The notes: a model not told the origin generated them from the sequence alone. A DNA stretch of 41,107 nt from Anaerolineae bacterium (GCA_023382675.1 JAHDWN010000010.1:1-41107); one strand, 5' to 3'; shown: positions 1 to 8,228, counted from the first letter of the stretch. Translations and numbers: made by a program.

Positions 1-298
1 GCTCGATTTGCCCCAACCGCCCAGCGCCGTCTTCACCTTTCACGATCTGATGGCGGTCGATGCACTGCGCGCAGCGAGCGACCGCCATCTGTCGGTGCCG
101 GGCGACATCGCGCTTGTCGGATTTGATGGGCTGCGCTCGTCCGAAATCACCAATCCACGCCTGACGACCGTGAAGCAGCCCCTGGCAGCGATGGGGCAGC
201 GAGCCGTCGAGATTCTGCTGACCCAGATCAAGAATCCAGACCTGCCCCCTCAGCAGCCCGTTTTCCCCGTTGAGTTGATGATTCGCGAATCTTCCTGA
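1..298 (+). CDS. LacI/GalR-family transcriptional regulator, C-terminal part (5' end outside window)
   Basis: The frame is open from the left edge to a TGA at 296-298, so only about the last 98 residues are visible. They match the end of the periplasmic-binding-protein-like effector domain of LacI regulators: an FTFHDLMAVDALRAA stretch, then VPGDIALVGFDG, then the TTVKQPLAAMGQRAVEILL signature. The DNA-binding HTH lies outside the window. Members of this family bind palindromic operators and release them on binding a sugar or similar effector. The gene lies just upstream of, and in line with, an ABC sugar-transport operon, and a LacI-like palindrome sits in the gap, so it is the likely local regulator (inference). 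Family assignment is firm; the effector is unknown. Confidence 0.9.
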   Translation, partial: LDLPQPPSAVFTFHDLMAVDALRAASDRHLSVPGDIALVGFDGLRSSEITNPRLTTVKQPLAAMGQRAVEILLTQIKNPDLPPQQPVFPVELMIRESS

Positions 299-351
299 CC
301 AACAAACAAGTGCCCGATCCACAGCCACAGCGTGCCTGACTACGGCGTAGG

Positions 352-401
352 TTGCACCACTTCAGAAATTGTAATACAATTACCTAAATCGTTTTCGAAA
401 A
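352..401 (+). promoter_or_regulatory. Putative promoter and operators of the SnoaL/ABC operon
   Basis: TACAAT at 375-380 is a good -10 box, with a weak -35 (TTGCAC, 352-357) 17 bp upstream. A perfect 6+1+6 inverted repeat, ATTGTAATACAAT (368-380), covers the -10. A second palindrome with a central CG, TTTTCGAAAA (392-401), lies just after the expected start of transcription; central-CG symmetry is typical of LacI-family operators. The adjacent LacI gene is the obvious candidate repressor. The palindromes are seen directly; the regulatory reading is inference. Confidence 0.5.
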
Positions 402-480
402 ACAAAGTAAACAGAGAATCCGGGTCACATTATGGTCTGGTTGTGCCTGTCGGGGTTCTTGATCAGGCTTAAAGACGATT

Positions 481-1578
481 ATGGGAAAGAAGCAGATTGA
501 TTTGGATCAGGAAGACGGCGTTGAGCGCCCAACGCTGGCTTCAAAAGGCGATATTGCCCGCATCCTCCATGAGACGAACACCCATGTGGGCGGGATGACA
601 GGCTTCGACGCTGAGTTCAAAGACATCGTTGATTACATCATCAAAATCACCCATCGCATCTGGGAAGAAAAAGCCATTGGCGATATTTATCGCTACTACC
701 TGCACAACGCCATCATCCACACCAACAGCGGGGATATCTACGGGCGGGAGCAGGTGGTTGTTAGCACCATCCAATCGCTGGCCGCCTTCCCGGATCGCCG
801 CCTGTATGGCGACGACGTCATCTGGATGCGGCAGGATGACGAAACCTACTTCTCGTCGCACAGGATCACACACGAAGGCAGTAATCTAGGCCATACGATC
901 TACGGTGATCCGACCGGGCGCAAAGTTCGCTATCGTGCCATCGCCGACTGTATCATGCGGGAAAATCGCATCGTCGAAGAGTGGCTGGTACGGGATGAAC
1001 TTCTGCTCATCACGCAGCTTGGATTAGACCCGCATCTGTTGGCACGACAATTCGCCGAGATGGAATCGCTCGGCGCGAACCGCAGCGGCGCACTGGGCGA
1101 AGTCAATCGCCTGCGTGGGCAACTCCCCCCAAGAGACATTGAACCTTCCGACCCTGCCGAAAATCTGGAGGCCTGGCTGCACAACCTCTTCCACGAGATC
1201 TGGAACTGGCGGATGCTCAACCGGGTCGATGCGTACTTCGATGAGCGCATCCTGGCGGAATCGGCCTCTGGCCGTTCGCTGCACGGCTGGGGCGATTACA
1301 AAGCCTACATCCTGTCTCTGCTGGCACCGCTGCCTGATCTGGCAATTCAGGTGCAGCACTGCTGTGTGATGGCGGACGGCGAAAACACCTTTCGTGCAGC
1401 CACACGCTGGGAGATGCAGGGGACACACACCGGGCCGGGCATCTATGGCAAGCCCACGGGTAAACGCATCAACGTCTTTGGCATTTCCCACCATTTGATT
1501 CAGAACGGCAAGATTGTTCGCGAGTGGACTCTCTTTGACGAGTTCGCTGTCTTGAAGCAGCTATACGCGCCCGGCTGA
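481..1578 (+). CDS. Tandem-domain SnoaL-like (NTF2-fold) protein
   Basis: The 365-residue protein has two SnoaL-like halves. The first (about 45-185) contains the FPDRRLYGDDVIW element, a GDPTGRKVRYRAIADC strand and a RIVEEWLVRDELLL ending. The second (about 225-362) contains LPDLAIQVQHCCVMADG, YGKPTGKRINVFG and KIVREWTLFDEFAVL. SnoaL proteins are small cone-shaped alpha+beta barrels; known members are polyketide cyclases, but most ester-cyclase-like homologues have no proven reaction. There is no signal peptide, so it should be cytoplasmic. It is the first gene after the promoter region, 93 bp ahead of an ABC sugar-binding protein, and three related genes close the same operon. That suggests it modifies the imported compound or its product (inference). 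Confidence 0.8.
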   Translation: MGKKQIDLDQEDGVERPTLASKGDIARILHETNTHVGGMTGFDAEFKDIVDYIIKITHRIWEEKAIGDIYRYYLHNAIIHTNSGDIYGREQVVVSTIQSLAAFPDRRLYGDDVIWMRQDDETYFSSHRITHEGSNLGHTIYGDPTGRKVRYRAIADCIMRENRIVEEWLVRDELLLITQLGLDPHLLARQFAEMESLGANRSGALGEVNRLRGQLPPRDIEPSDPAENLEAWLHNLFHEIWNWRMLNRVDAYFDERILAESASGRSLHGWGDYKAYILSLLAPLPDLAIQVQHCCVMADGENTFRAATRWEMQGTHTGPGIYGKPTGKRINVFGISHHLIQNGKIVREWTLFDEFAVLKQLYAPG

Positions 1579-1591
1579 GGGGTGATATAGA

Positions 1592-1613
1592 CCGTGCATG
1601 ACTCCGCGCACGG
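1592..1613 (+). other. Small hairpin between the first SnoaL gene and the binding-protein gene
   Basis: CCGTGC (1592-1597) and GCACGG (1608-1613) form a 6-bp stem with a 10-nt loop. There is no T-tract, so it is not a classical terminator. It may protect or separate the highly expressed binding-protein message. Weak evidence. Confidence 0.3.
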
Positions 1614-1671
1614 GGCAGAGTGTAGGCAAAGTGAGGCGTTTCTAACAGATTGACCGAAGGAGAGCTTCAAA

Positions 1672-2967
1672 ATGCGCAAACTAGTTTTCTCATTGTTGGT
1701 ATTCGCCATCATCACGAGCATGGGCATCGTGGCGATGGCGCAGGACGCGGGTGCCTGCAACGTCGCAGCGCCAGCGGAATCCACCACCGTCACGATGATT
1801 GGCTGGACATTCCCAATTCTCGACTTCTACGCCGCAGAGCTTGAGAAATGCAATCAGGTCGATAATCTCACGGTGAATACGCAGCTCTTGCAGAGCGCAG
1901 ACGCCCAATCAGAAATGCGCCTGGCTGCATCCAGCGCTGGCGACTCGCCCTACGACATTATTCACGGCAGCAACAACTTCATTGGCGAGCTGATCGCTCA
2001 GGACTGGCTGATGCCGCTGAATGATCTGATTGACAAGTACAGTGAAGAATACAACCTGGGAGATATTGACCCCAGCCTCTTCAATGCGGCGACTGTCGAC
2101 GGCAACATTTACGGCATCCCGATTGTCGTCAACACTCAGATCTTCATGTACAACAAGGATATTCTGGCTGAAGCTGGTGTTGAACCGCCGCAAACCTACG
2201 ACGACGTTATTGGCATGTGCCAGTCGATGGATACCGATGCACTCGGCATTGACTTCCCGTTTGCGATCGTCGTCTCCGCGGGTTGGGCCTGGCGCGGCGA
2301 GTTCTACAACATGCTGGGCGGCTATGATGGCAACATCCTCGACGAAAACAACATGCCCATCTTCAATGGGCCGGAAGGTGTCGCCGCTCTAGAAAAGCTG
2401 ATGGAAGTGGTCAACGGCTGTCTGGGTGAAGAAGGCATTCTCCTGTCAACCGATGACGTGCAGGCGGGTCTGGCCAATGGCAGTATTGCGATGGCGCATC
2501 TGTGGGCGAGCCGTGCCGCCGCGATGGATGATCCGGAAATCTCCAGCGTCGTCGGCTCAATCGAATTCGCACCGGCACTCTACCCGACTGCTGATGCGCC
2601 CAAGCGTGGTGGTATGCCGTGGGCGGATTATCTGGCGATGCCGGCGGGCAGTTCGGTCGATCATGACTTGGTCTTCCAGATTCTCATGCAGGCTGCCGAC
2701 CTCGAGTCGCAGACCGGCGCGGTCGAGTTCGGGTTGGTATCCCGCAATGCCGCGGGTGAGTTTGCACCGCGCTATTCGGCGGCTTCGCTCCAGACCATCG
2801 CCGAGGGTGGCTTTGGCATCAATAACCCCGCCGTCGGCCTGGTCAACGCTGCGGTCGAGCAGTACATCCCGATGGTGGCCACGGGCGAAATGACCGCCCA
2901 GGAAGCTCTGGACGCAGCGGCGGCGCTCTACATCGACGAGGCGACCGCGCAAGGGTACATCGACTGA
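1672..2967 (+). CDS. ABC transporter extracellular solute-binding protein (family 1, sugar type)
   Basis: The 431-residue protein begins with a positively charged, hydrophobic signal peptide and a likely signal-peptidase I site at AMA-Q. The body has the family 1 layout: an early ADAQSEMRLAASSA element, GNIYGIPIVVNTQIFMYNKD (the hallmark YGIP...YNKD region), and a C-terminal AGSSVDHDLVFQILM helix region. It would capture a carbohydrate-like ligand outside the membrane and deliver it to the two permeases downstream. No canonical lipobox is visible: the first Cys after the signal sits in DAGAC. A strong ribosome site, AAGGAGAG (1657-1664), precedes the ATG. A hairpin with a T-rich tail follows the gene, which would favour its expression over the permeases. 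The ligand cannot be told from sequence. Confidence 0.92.
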   Translation: MRKLVFSLLVFAIITSMGIVAMAQDAGACNVAAPAESTTVTMIGWTFPILDFYAAELEKCNQVDNLTVNTQLLQSADAQSEMRLAASSAGDSPYDIIHGSNNFIGELIAQDWLMPLNDLIDKYSEEYNLGDIDPSLFNAATVDGNIYGIPIVVNTQIFMYNKDILAEAGVEPPQTYDDVIGMCQSMDTDALGIDFPFAIVVSAGWAWRGEFYNMLGGYDGNILDENNMPIFNGPEGVAALEKLMEVVNGCLGEEGILLSTDDVQAGLANGSIAMAHLWASRAAAMDDPEISSVVGSIEFAPALYPTADAPKRGGMPWADYLAMPAGSSVDHDLVFQILMQAADLESQTGAVEFGLVSRNAAGEFAPRYSAASLQTIAEGGFGINNPAVGLVNAAVEQYIPMVATGEMTAQEALDAAAALYIDEATAQGYID

Positions 2968-2987
2968 TTTCACGACATTTCCGTTCA

Positions 2988-3019
2988 GGGTGGGCTGCTC
3001 CAACAGCCCACTCTTGTTT
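2988..3019 (+). terminator. Partial intra-operon terminator after the binding-protein gene
   Basis: GTGGGCTG (2990-2997) pairs perfectly with CAGCCCAC (3004-3011) across a 6-nt loop, extendable by two more pairs, and is followed by the T-rich TCTTGTTTG. Leaky terminators in this position are common and set the binding-protein-to-permease ratio. Confidence 0.55.
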
Positions 3020-3086
3020 GCTGATTGAACCGTGCTCGCCGGAGTGCTGTCTCCAACCAAATCCGCTGAGTAGATAGTGATCGCTC

Positions 3087-3953
3087 ATGGAAAGAAGGAC
3101 GTTCTTTTATTTCGTCGGCCCCAGCGTTGTGATCATGCTTTTGTTGATGGTCGCGCCATTGATCGCGGCGATCATCCTGGGTTTCCACTTTATAACCCTG
3201 CGCAACGTCACGGAACCATCGTGGGTGGGGTTTGAAAATTACGCCTATATGCTCACTGATCCCGGGTTCTGGAAAGCGCTTCAGTTCACGTTGATTTATA
3301 TTGCCGTCACCGTGCCGATCCAGATCGTGCTGGGGCTGTTTGTCGCGCTGCTCCTGGATCAGGTGCGCTCTTTCCGCGGCATCTACATCGCAGCGACACT
3401 GTTGCCGTTTATCGTCACGCCGATTGTCGGCACGCTAGTCTTCCGCCAGACGTTTGATCGCTATGGCATTTATCCGTATTTCCTGGATCAGGTTCTTGGC
3501 CTCGACATCAATTTCTTCACCAAAGGCAATATTCCCTTTCTTGTCTTTTTGCACGCGATCTGGTATGTGACACCGTTTGCGGTCGTCACCTTTTTTGCAG
3601 GCCTGCAAACCATTGCCGAAGAACCGCTCGAGGCAGCGCTGGTCGACGGCGCAAACTGGTTCCAGCGCCTCTGGTACGTTGTTATCCCCGGTCTGCGCAG
3701 TTTGTTTGTGTTCGTTGCCCTGATCAACATCATGGACGCCTACCGCGTCTTCGACAGTATTTTTGTGATCACGAAACAGAACCCGATTTACGACAACATC
3801 GAGACGCTGATGTACTACAACTACAAAGTCGCCGTCTCGTTTCAGCAGTTAGGACGCGCCAACGCCATGAGCGTCCTGACCGTGATCGGGATTTTCCTCA
3901 TCCTCATCCCGTTTCTGTACATGACCTATAAACAGCAGAGGGAGAGCCGCTGA
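3087..3953 (+). CDS. ABC sugar transporter permease (MalF/UgpA type)
   Basis: The 288-residue inner-membrane protein has six predicted hydrophobic segments, the usual size for this family. The N-terminal segment is followed by the WVGFENYAYMLTDP element typical of MalF/UgpA permeases. The EAA loop, EEPLEAALVDGANWFQRLWY at about residues 178-197, is intact; it is where the transporter ATPase docks. The gene lies 119 bp after the binding-protein gene and overlaps the second permease by one base (TGATG), so the two are translationally coupled. No ATPase is encoded in the operon, so a shared MsmK/UgpC-like ATPase must be supplied from elsewhere (inference). Confidence 0.93.
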   Translation: MERRTFFYFVGPSVVIMLLLMVAPLIAAIILGFHFITLRNVTEPSWVGFENYAYMLTDPGFWKALQFTLIYIAVTVPIQIVLGLFVALLLDQVRSFRGIYIAATLLPFIVTPIVGTLVFRQTFDRYGIYPYFLDQVLGLDINFFTKGNIPFLVFLHAIWYVTPFAVVTFFAGLQTIAEEPLEAALVDGANWFQRLWYVVIPGLRSLFVFVALINIMDAYRVFDSIFVITKQNPIYDNIETLMYYNYKVAVSFQQLGRANAMSVLTVIGIFLILIPFLYMTYKQQRESR

Positions 3954-5152
3954 TGCAGCAGATTAGAAGTCCTTACATCCGCGTCGGGATCCATCTGCTG
4001 CTGATCGGCTGGGTGCTCTACAGTGTGACGCCGTTCGTATGGGCGATCATTGGCTCGTTTCAGCGCACGGTCGACGCGGTGGCGCGCGAACCTCGCTTTC
4101 TGCCCCAGGTCGTGGTCGATAACAACGTCGCTATCGCCGTTTTTCTGGCCGTCGCTGTGCTGACCGCTTACCTGGCAACGGCGCGTTCGAACGCCGTTGC
4201 GCTGACGACGCGCAATAATCTGCTTACCGGTCTGGTGGCGGTCATTCTCGCTGGCGGATTCCTCTACGTCACTGCCAGTGCTACTGAGGATCAAATCTTC
4301 CCCGGACGCTGGGAAAACTACCGGGAATTGTGGCTGAACATCAGCGCCGAAGAATTCGCCCCGGTGGCTATCGGACTGATCGCCTTGATTGTGGTGCTGA
4401 TCATCATCGGGATTGCTGCTCGTCGTTTGCCAAAATACAAGACCTATATTTACCTTGGCATCGCGGTGACCATCGTCGGTGTGATTCTCTGGCTGCCGAA
4501 CGTCGTGAACTTCGCCGAGTTCTACGGCTTCTTTCTCAACAGCGTCATTGTCACGGTCGGCACCGTCGTCATTTCCATCAGCATTGGCTGCCTTGCCGGG
4601 TACGGATTGTCGCGTTATTCGGGCATCGCGGGCGTGATTATCCTGTTTGCGGCGCTGGCTTTTCGTGCCTTGCCGCGTATGGCGTTCATTTTGCCTTACT
4701 ACTATTTTGCCCAGGTATCTGGGCTATATGACACCTATCCACTCCTGATCATCACGTTCGTTGCCATCAATCAGCCTTTCACGATCTGGATGCTGCGCAG
4801 CTTTTTCATGGAGATTCCCCGCGAATTGGAAGAGGCGGCAATGATCGACGGCTGTAATCGTCTTACGGCGTTTGTCCGTGTCATCGTCCCGATTGTCTGG
4901 CCGGGAATCATCACGACATCGCTGTTTACAATGCTGCTGGCGTATAACGAATTTCTGCTTGTCCGCCTGCTCACCTCAACCCTGTGGACGCTGCCGGTCG
5001 GTATCTCGCGCTTCACCAGCGGCGAAGACACGCGCTTGATCCCGCTCTCAAACGCGAGCGCGGTGTCAATCACGATTCCGCTCGTCCTGGTCATCATCTT
5101 CTTCCAGCGCTACCTGATCAAAGGGTTGGCAGGCGGCGCAGTGAAGGGCTAA
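3953..5152 (+). CDS. ABC sugar transporter permease (MalG type) with two extra membrane-spanning insertions
   Basis: The C-terminal half is an ordinary MalG/UgpE permease: NSVIVTVGTVV, LAGYGLSRYSG, and an intact EAA loop (ELEEAAMIDGCNRLTAFVRV, about residues 292-311). The length is 399 residues against about 270-290 for the family. The excess lies between the first helix (about 11-35) and the NSVIV helix. An insertion at about 52-116 holds two hydrophobic segments, the normal PGRWENYRELW element follows at 117-127, and a second insertion at about 134-184 holds two more. Four additional helices are therefore predicted. The frame is unbroken and shows no codon shift, so this looks like a genuine variant. 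It starts on the stop codon of the first permease. Confidence 0.9.
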   Translation: MQQIRSPYIRVGIHLLLIGWVLYSVTPFVWAIIGSFQRTVDAVAREPRFLPQVVVDNNVAIAVFLAVAVLTAYLATARSNAVALTTRNNLLTGLVAVILAGGFLYVTASATEDQIFPGRWENYRELWLNISAEEFAPVAIGLIALIVVLIIIGIAARRLPKYKTYIYLGIAVTIVGVILWLPNVVNFAEFYGFFLNSVIVTVGTVVISISIGCLAGYGLSRYSGIAGVIILFAALAFRALPRMAFILPYYYFAQVSGLYDTYPLLIITFVAINQPFTIWMLRSFFMEIPRELEEAAMIDGCNRLTAFVRVIVPIVWPGIITTSLFTMLLAYNEFLLVRLLTSTLWTLPVGISRFTSGEDTRLIPLSNASAVSITIPLVLVIIFFQRYLIKGLAGGAVKG

Positions 5153-5208
5153 ACGCAAAATTCGCGGCGTTTTCGGATCACCGGCAAGTGTGACAAAGGG
5201 TACAGATT

Positions 5209-5703
5209 GTGAGCGACGAATCCGACAAGAACAAGCAGCTTGTAGATGACATGTACGCAGCCTTGAACAAGAACGTGTTGGGGCTGATGCAGCAGTACTG
5301 GTTCGAGGATATGGTCTGGCAGGGGCCGGCTGGCGTCGGCACGATGAACGGGTTGGAAGAATTCGAATACACCTATCGCCAGCCGTTCATCAATGCGTTC
5401 CCGGACAAGAATGCCAAAGACGTCGTGCGCATCGCAGAGGGGGATTGGGTTGCGGGGACGGGCTATCAAACCACAACCTTTGCCGAGGACTGGCTGGGCA
5501 TTCGGGCGACGGGCAAGCCGATCAAGATCCGCTACATGGACTTCTGGCGCATTGAAAAGCGCGACGGCGAACGCAAGCTCGCCGAAAACCTGGTTCTAAT
5601 CGACATCCTGGATGTGCTGGAGCAGGCGGGTTATGACGTGGCGAAGGTGCTGAAGTTCGTCGGCTCTAAGCCGCCGCAGTTTTTCGATGATCAAGAGGTT
5701 TGA
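5209..5703 (+). CDS. Single-domain SnoaL-like protein
   Basis: The 164-residue protein starts at GTG with an AAAGGG element upstream. It is one SnoaL/NTF2-like domain. WQGPAGVGTMNGLEEFEYTY and AFPDKNAKDVVRIAEGDWVA match the second domains of the two downstream genes. Other conserved pieces are GIRATGKPIKIRYMDFWRI and a final LVLIDILDVLEQAGYDV. It is soluble and has no signal peptide. It lies 56 bp after the MalG-type gene and 24 bp before the next SnoaL gene. The GPAGxG loop, FPD and DxW positions are candidate pocket residues. The reaction is unknown. Confidence 0.82.
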   Translation: MSDESDKNKQLVDDMYAALNKNVLGLMQQYWFEDMVWQGPAGVGTMNGLEEFEYTYRQPFINAFPDKNAKDVVRIAEGDWVAGTGYQTTTFAEDWLGIRATGKPIKIRYMDFWRIEKRDGERKLAENLVLIDILDVLEQAGYDVAKVLKFVGSKPPQFFDDQEV

Positions 5704-5727
5704 TCCCATCCGGCAAAGCAAACAGGT

Positions 5728-6741
5728 ATGGTCACTGACGTTCACCAGCACAACAAAGCATTGATCGGCGCATTTCGCCGTGCTCTTTATGACTGTGACG
5801 TGAGCATGTTGAAAGCTCAGCTTCGCAAAGTCTTCGCGCCCGACGCCCAGATTCATCTGGCGACGCCGCTGGAAGACATGATCGGGGCCGATGGGCTGTT
5901 CGAGCAGGCCTACCAGCCGCTGCTGGCCGCCATCCCGGATCTGGAACGGCGCGATTTCATCGTCATGGCGGGCGCGAGCCGTGGCGACAACTGGATCGGC
6001 TGCGCCGGGCACTACATCGGCGTTTTCGAGCAGCCCTGGCTGGATATTCCGCCGACGCAGCACGCGATCGCCATGCGCTACCACGAGTTTTTCCGTATCG
6101 TGGACGATCAGATCGTGGAAATGCAGGCGCTGTGGGATATTCCGCAGGTGATGATGCAGGCACATGCCTGGCCGATGTCGCCGAGTCTGGGCGCAGAATG
6201 GCTCGTGCCGGGGCCTGCGACACAGGGTGGCCTGATCTCCGCGCCTTATGATAACGCGCGATCAGACGCCAGCCTGAAACTCGTCGGCGCTATGCTCGCC
6301 GGGTTGAAACGTTCGCCGGAGGGCATGGAAGCTATGCAGCTTGATCGCTACTGGCATCCCAAGATGCTCTGGTATGGCCCCGCAGGCATCGGCGTTGCGC
6401 GGCGCATCTCCGGCTTTCGTAACTGGCATCAGATTCCGTTTCTGAACGGCATGCCGGATCGTCAGGCGATCCTTGATGCGGGCGCTTTCTTCGCTGATGG
6501 TGATTACGTCGGCTTCACTGCCTGGCCCGGCATGAAGATGACGATCTCCGGCGATGGCTGGTTGGGCATTGCGCCATCGAATCAGGCGATCACCATGCGC
6601 AGCCTGGATTTCTGGCGCTGTGAGAACGGCCTGATCCGTGAAAATTGGGTGCTGGTCGATCTGCTGCATGCCTATCGTCAGATCGGCGTGGATGTGTTCG
6701 CCCGTATGCGTGAGTTGACGTATGCGCGACAACCGCGCTGA
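5728..6741 (+). CDS. Tandem-domain SnoaL-like protein
   Basis: The 337-residue protein has two SnoaL-like domains. The N-terminal one (about 10-150) has FAPDAQIHLATP, IPDLERRDFIVMAG, WIGCAGHYIGVF and a REVDD-like region ending in helices. The C-terminal one (about 190-335) has YWHPKMLWYGPAGIGVARR, HQIPFLNGMPDR and DFWRCENGLIRENWVLVDLL. The second domain is clearly related to the single-domain protein upstream and to the second domain of the next gene, so the set arose by duplication. It is cytoplasmic by sequence. The ATG has only a weak ribosome site and is probably coupled to the preceding gene. Function is unknown beyond the fold. Confidence 0.82.
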   Translation: MVTDVHQHNKALIGAFRRALYDCDVSMLKAQLRKVFAPDAQIHLATPLEDMIGADGLFEQAYQPLLAAIPDLERRDFIVMAGASRGDNWIGCAGHYIGVFEQPWLDIPPTQHAIAMRYHEFFRIVDDQIVEMQALWDIPQVMMQAHAWPMSPSLGAEWLVPGPATQGGLISAPYDNARSDASLKLVGAMLAGLKRSPEGMEAMQLDRYWHPKMLWYGPAGIGVARRISGFRNWHQIPFLNGMPDRQAILDAGAFFADGDYVGFTAWPGMKMTISGDGWLGIAPSNQAITMRSLDFWRCENGLIRENWVLVDLLHAYRQIGVDVFARMRELTYARQPR

Positions 6742-6798
6742 CGTTCTGGTCGTGGGGATTTTATCCGGCACAGTCATGTGCGTGGGAGACAACTTAAG

Positions 6799-7914
6799 AT
6801 GAGTGACGCCCAAGACAAATATCGCACCTCAACGTTTCAATATGCGCCTATCGACCAGGCGCTGAATATCGCCAACAAGCGGTGTGTTATTGCGATTATG
6901 AACTCGTTGGTGAGCGCGCCGCTTGCCGCCCTCGACGACGCCGTGCGCGCTGGCTACCACGCCGACGCACAGGTGAATGTGACCCACCCGATCAACCAAC
7001 TCAGCGGTGTGGAGGCGATTGCTCAACAGGTGTGGCAGCCGCTGCGCCACGCTATGCCGGATGTGGAACGGCGTGACGACATCGTGGCCGGAGGGCGCTA
7101 TCGTGACGCCAACTGGATCGGCTGCACCGGCCATTACGTCGGCACTTTTGAGCGCGACTGGCTCGGCATCCCAGCGACACGAGGCGTCGTGGCTGTGCGC
7201 TATGCCGAAGGGCACGAACTCCGTGACGGCAAAATCGCCGTCAGCTACCTGTTCATCGACTTTCTCGACCTGATGCGGCAGGCGGGCTACTGGCCGATTG
7301 CCCCCAGCCTGGGCAGCGAAATGCGCTGGCTGCCGCCCGCCACGCACGATGGCGTCGTTCTCAGGCCGCAAGATGAGGCGGTTTCCCGGCGCACGATTGA
7401 GTCAATCCTCAGAATGCACGCGGCGCTCGGCTACTACAATGGCAAGCTGCCCACGCGCGCCGTCCTGGATCAGATGGAGATGATCAAGCACTGGCATCCG
7501 AATTTCATGTGGTACGGGCCGGCGGGCATTGGCACGACGCGCGGGCTGAAGGGATTTGAGGATTATCACCAGATCCCGTTCCTGGTGGCCTTTCCAGATC
7601 GCGGCGGCACGGACATCGGCCATTTCATCCGCATCGGTGACGGCTACTATGCAGTCACGGGCGGCTGGGGCTACTTGCAGGCGACGCACACCGGGCATGA
7701 TTTCCTGGGGATGCCGCCGACGGGCAAGCGCATCAAGATGCGAGTGATGGATTTCTACCGCTGCGACGCTGAGACGATTGTCGAGAACTGGATTCCCATC
7801 GACGTGCCTCACATTCTCATGCAAATGGGCGTGGATATCTTCGGGCGTATGCGCCACCAGTTCCGCCAGCACCAGCCTATCCCGGTCAGCGACTGGTTGG
7901 TGCAAGAACGCTGA
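6799..7914 (+). CDS. Tandem-domain SnoaL-like protein
   Basis: The 371-residue protein is the last of the operon's four SnoaL-like genes. An upstream GTG at 6778 is in frame, but the ATG at 6799 is preferred because GGGAG (6784-6788) lies 10 bp before it. The N-terminal domain (about 20-175) shares MPDVERRDDIV and WIGCTGHYVGTFERDWLGIP with the preceding protein. The C-terminal domain (about 215-360) has WHPNFMWYGPAGIGTTRG, YHQIPFLVAFPDRGG, MPPTGKRIKMRVMDFYRCD and ENWIPIDVPHILMQMGVD. It is soluble. Shared motifs in the same order with the upstream gene indicate tandem duplication. The substrate is unknown. Confidence 0.82.
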   Translation: MSDAQDKYRTSTFQYAPIDQALNIANKRCVIAIMNSLVSAPLAALDDAVRAGYHADAQVNVTHPINQLSGVEAIAQQVWQPLRHAMPDVERRDDIVAGGRYRDANWIGCTGHYVGTFERDWLGIPATRGVVAVRYAEGHELRDGKIAVSYLFIDFLDLMRQAGYWPIAPSLGSEMRWLPPATHDGVVLRPQDEAVSRRTIESILRMHAALGYYNGKLPTRAVLDQMEMIKHWHPNFMWYGPAGIGTTRGLKGFEDYHQIPFLVAFPDRGGTDIGHFIRIGDGYYAVTGGWGYLQATHTGHDFLGMPPTGKRIKMRVMDFYRCDAETIVENWIPIDVPHILMQMGVDIFGRMRHQFRQHQPIPVSDWLVQER

Positions 7915-7956
7915 ATCTCAGCGCTGAGCAGTCTGCCGGTGTCCACCAAGAGAAAT

Positions 7957-7972
7957 GCCCGCAGTTGCGGGC
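7957..7972 (+). terminator. Possible end-of-operon hairpin
   Basis: GCCCGC and GCGGGC form a 6-bp GC stem around AGTT, 42 bp after the last SnoaL stop. There is no T-run after it, so if it terminates transcription it is not a standard intrinsic terminator. Confidence 0.3.
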
Positions 7973-8020
7973 CGAATGTTCGAGTTGAGACCTATATATC
8001 CCTAAAATAGGTCAAATTAC

Positions 8021-8031
8021 GGACCTGTGGG
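8021..8031 (+). repeat. Candidate attachment-site copy (left end of island)
   Basis: GGACCTGTGGG matches the tRNA-Ala 3' end region at 12430-12440 (GGACCTGAGGG) in direct orientation, 10 of 11 bases. It sits in the non-coding gap where the operon ends and a more AT-rich region begins, which is where the distal end of a tRNA-integrated element would be. Confidence 0.4.
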
Positions 8032-8138
8032 TCTCAGGTACGTTAGCTAGAGATTGCACGAGTGGTCGGTCTGCACTGGAAGCGAGTACAGCAGATTGTC
8101 AAAAGTGCGGAATAAGTTCTGGGTTTACCCCGCTGAAG

Positions 8139-8159
8139 TGATATGCTGTAAACAGTTAC
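8139..8159 (+). promoter_or_regulatory. Possible extended -10 promoter of the Crp/Fnr gene with overlapping palindrome
   Basis: TGATATGCT (8139-8147) has the TGn-extended -10 form without a recognisable -35 box. GTAA-N4-TTAC (8148-8159) overlaps the expected transcription start and could be an autoregulatory site. Weak. Confidence 0.3.
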
Positions 8160-8228
8160 GCACTGTGTGAGTCTGCCAAAGAAGTTGTGTAACGCATTCA
8201 AACAAGTGATTCTGGAAGATACCTTACG

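Larger units (their letters stand above)
7915..8228. other. 314-bp intergenic region between the SnoaL operon and the Crp/Fnr gene
   Basis: No coding frame is credible here. It holds a 12-bp palindrome (CTCAGCGCTGAG, 7917-7928), a GC-rich hairpin (7957-7972), a nested inverted repeat (TGAGACC 7986-7992 with GGTCTCA 8030-8036, and ACCTAT 7990-7995 with ATAGGT 8007-8012), and a candidate attachment-site copy at 8021-8031. The composition turns more AT-rich toward the Crp/Fnr gene. Confidence 0.6.

Noticed and set aside
7957-8036. Nested inverted repeats that might be a riboswitch
   Set aside because: No known riboswitch core could be recognised, and the arms compete with each other; kept only as a description of the intergenic region.
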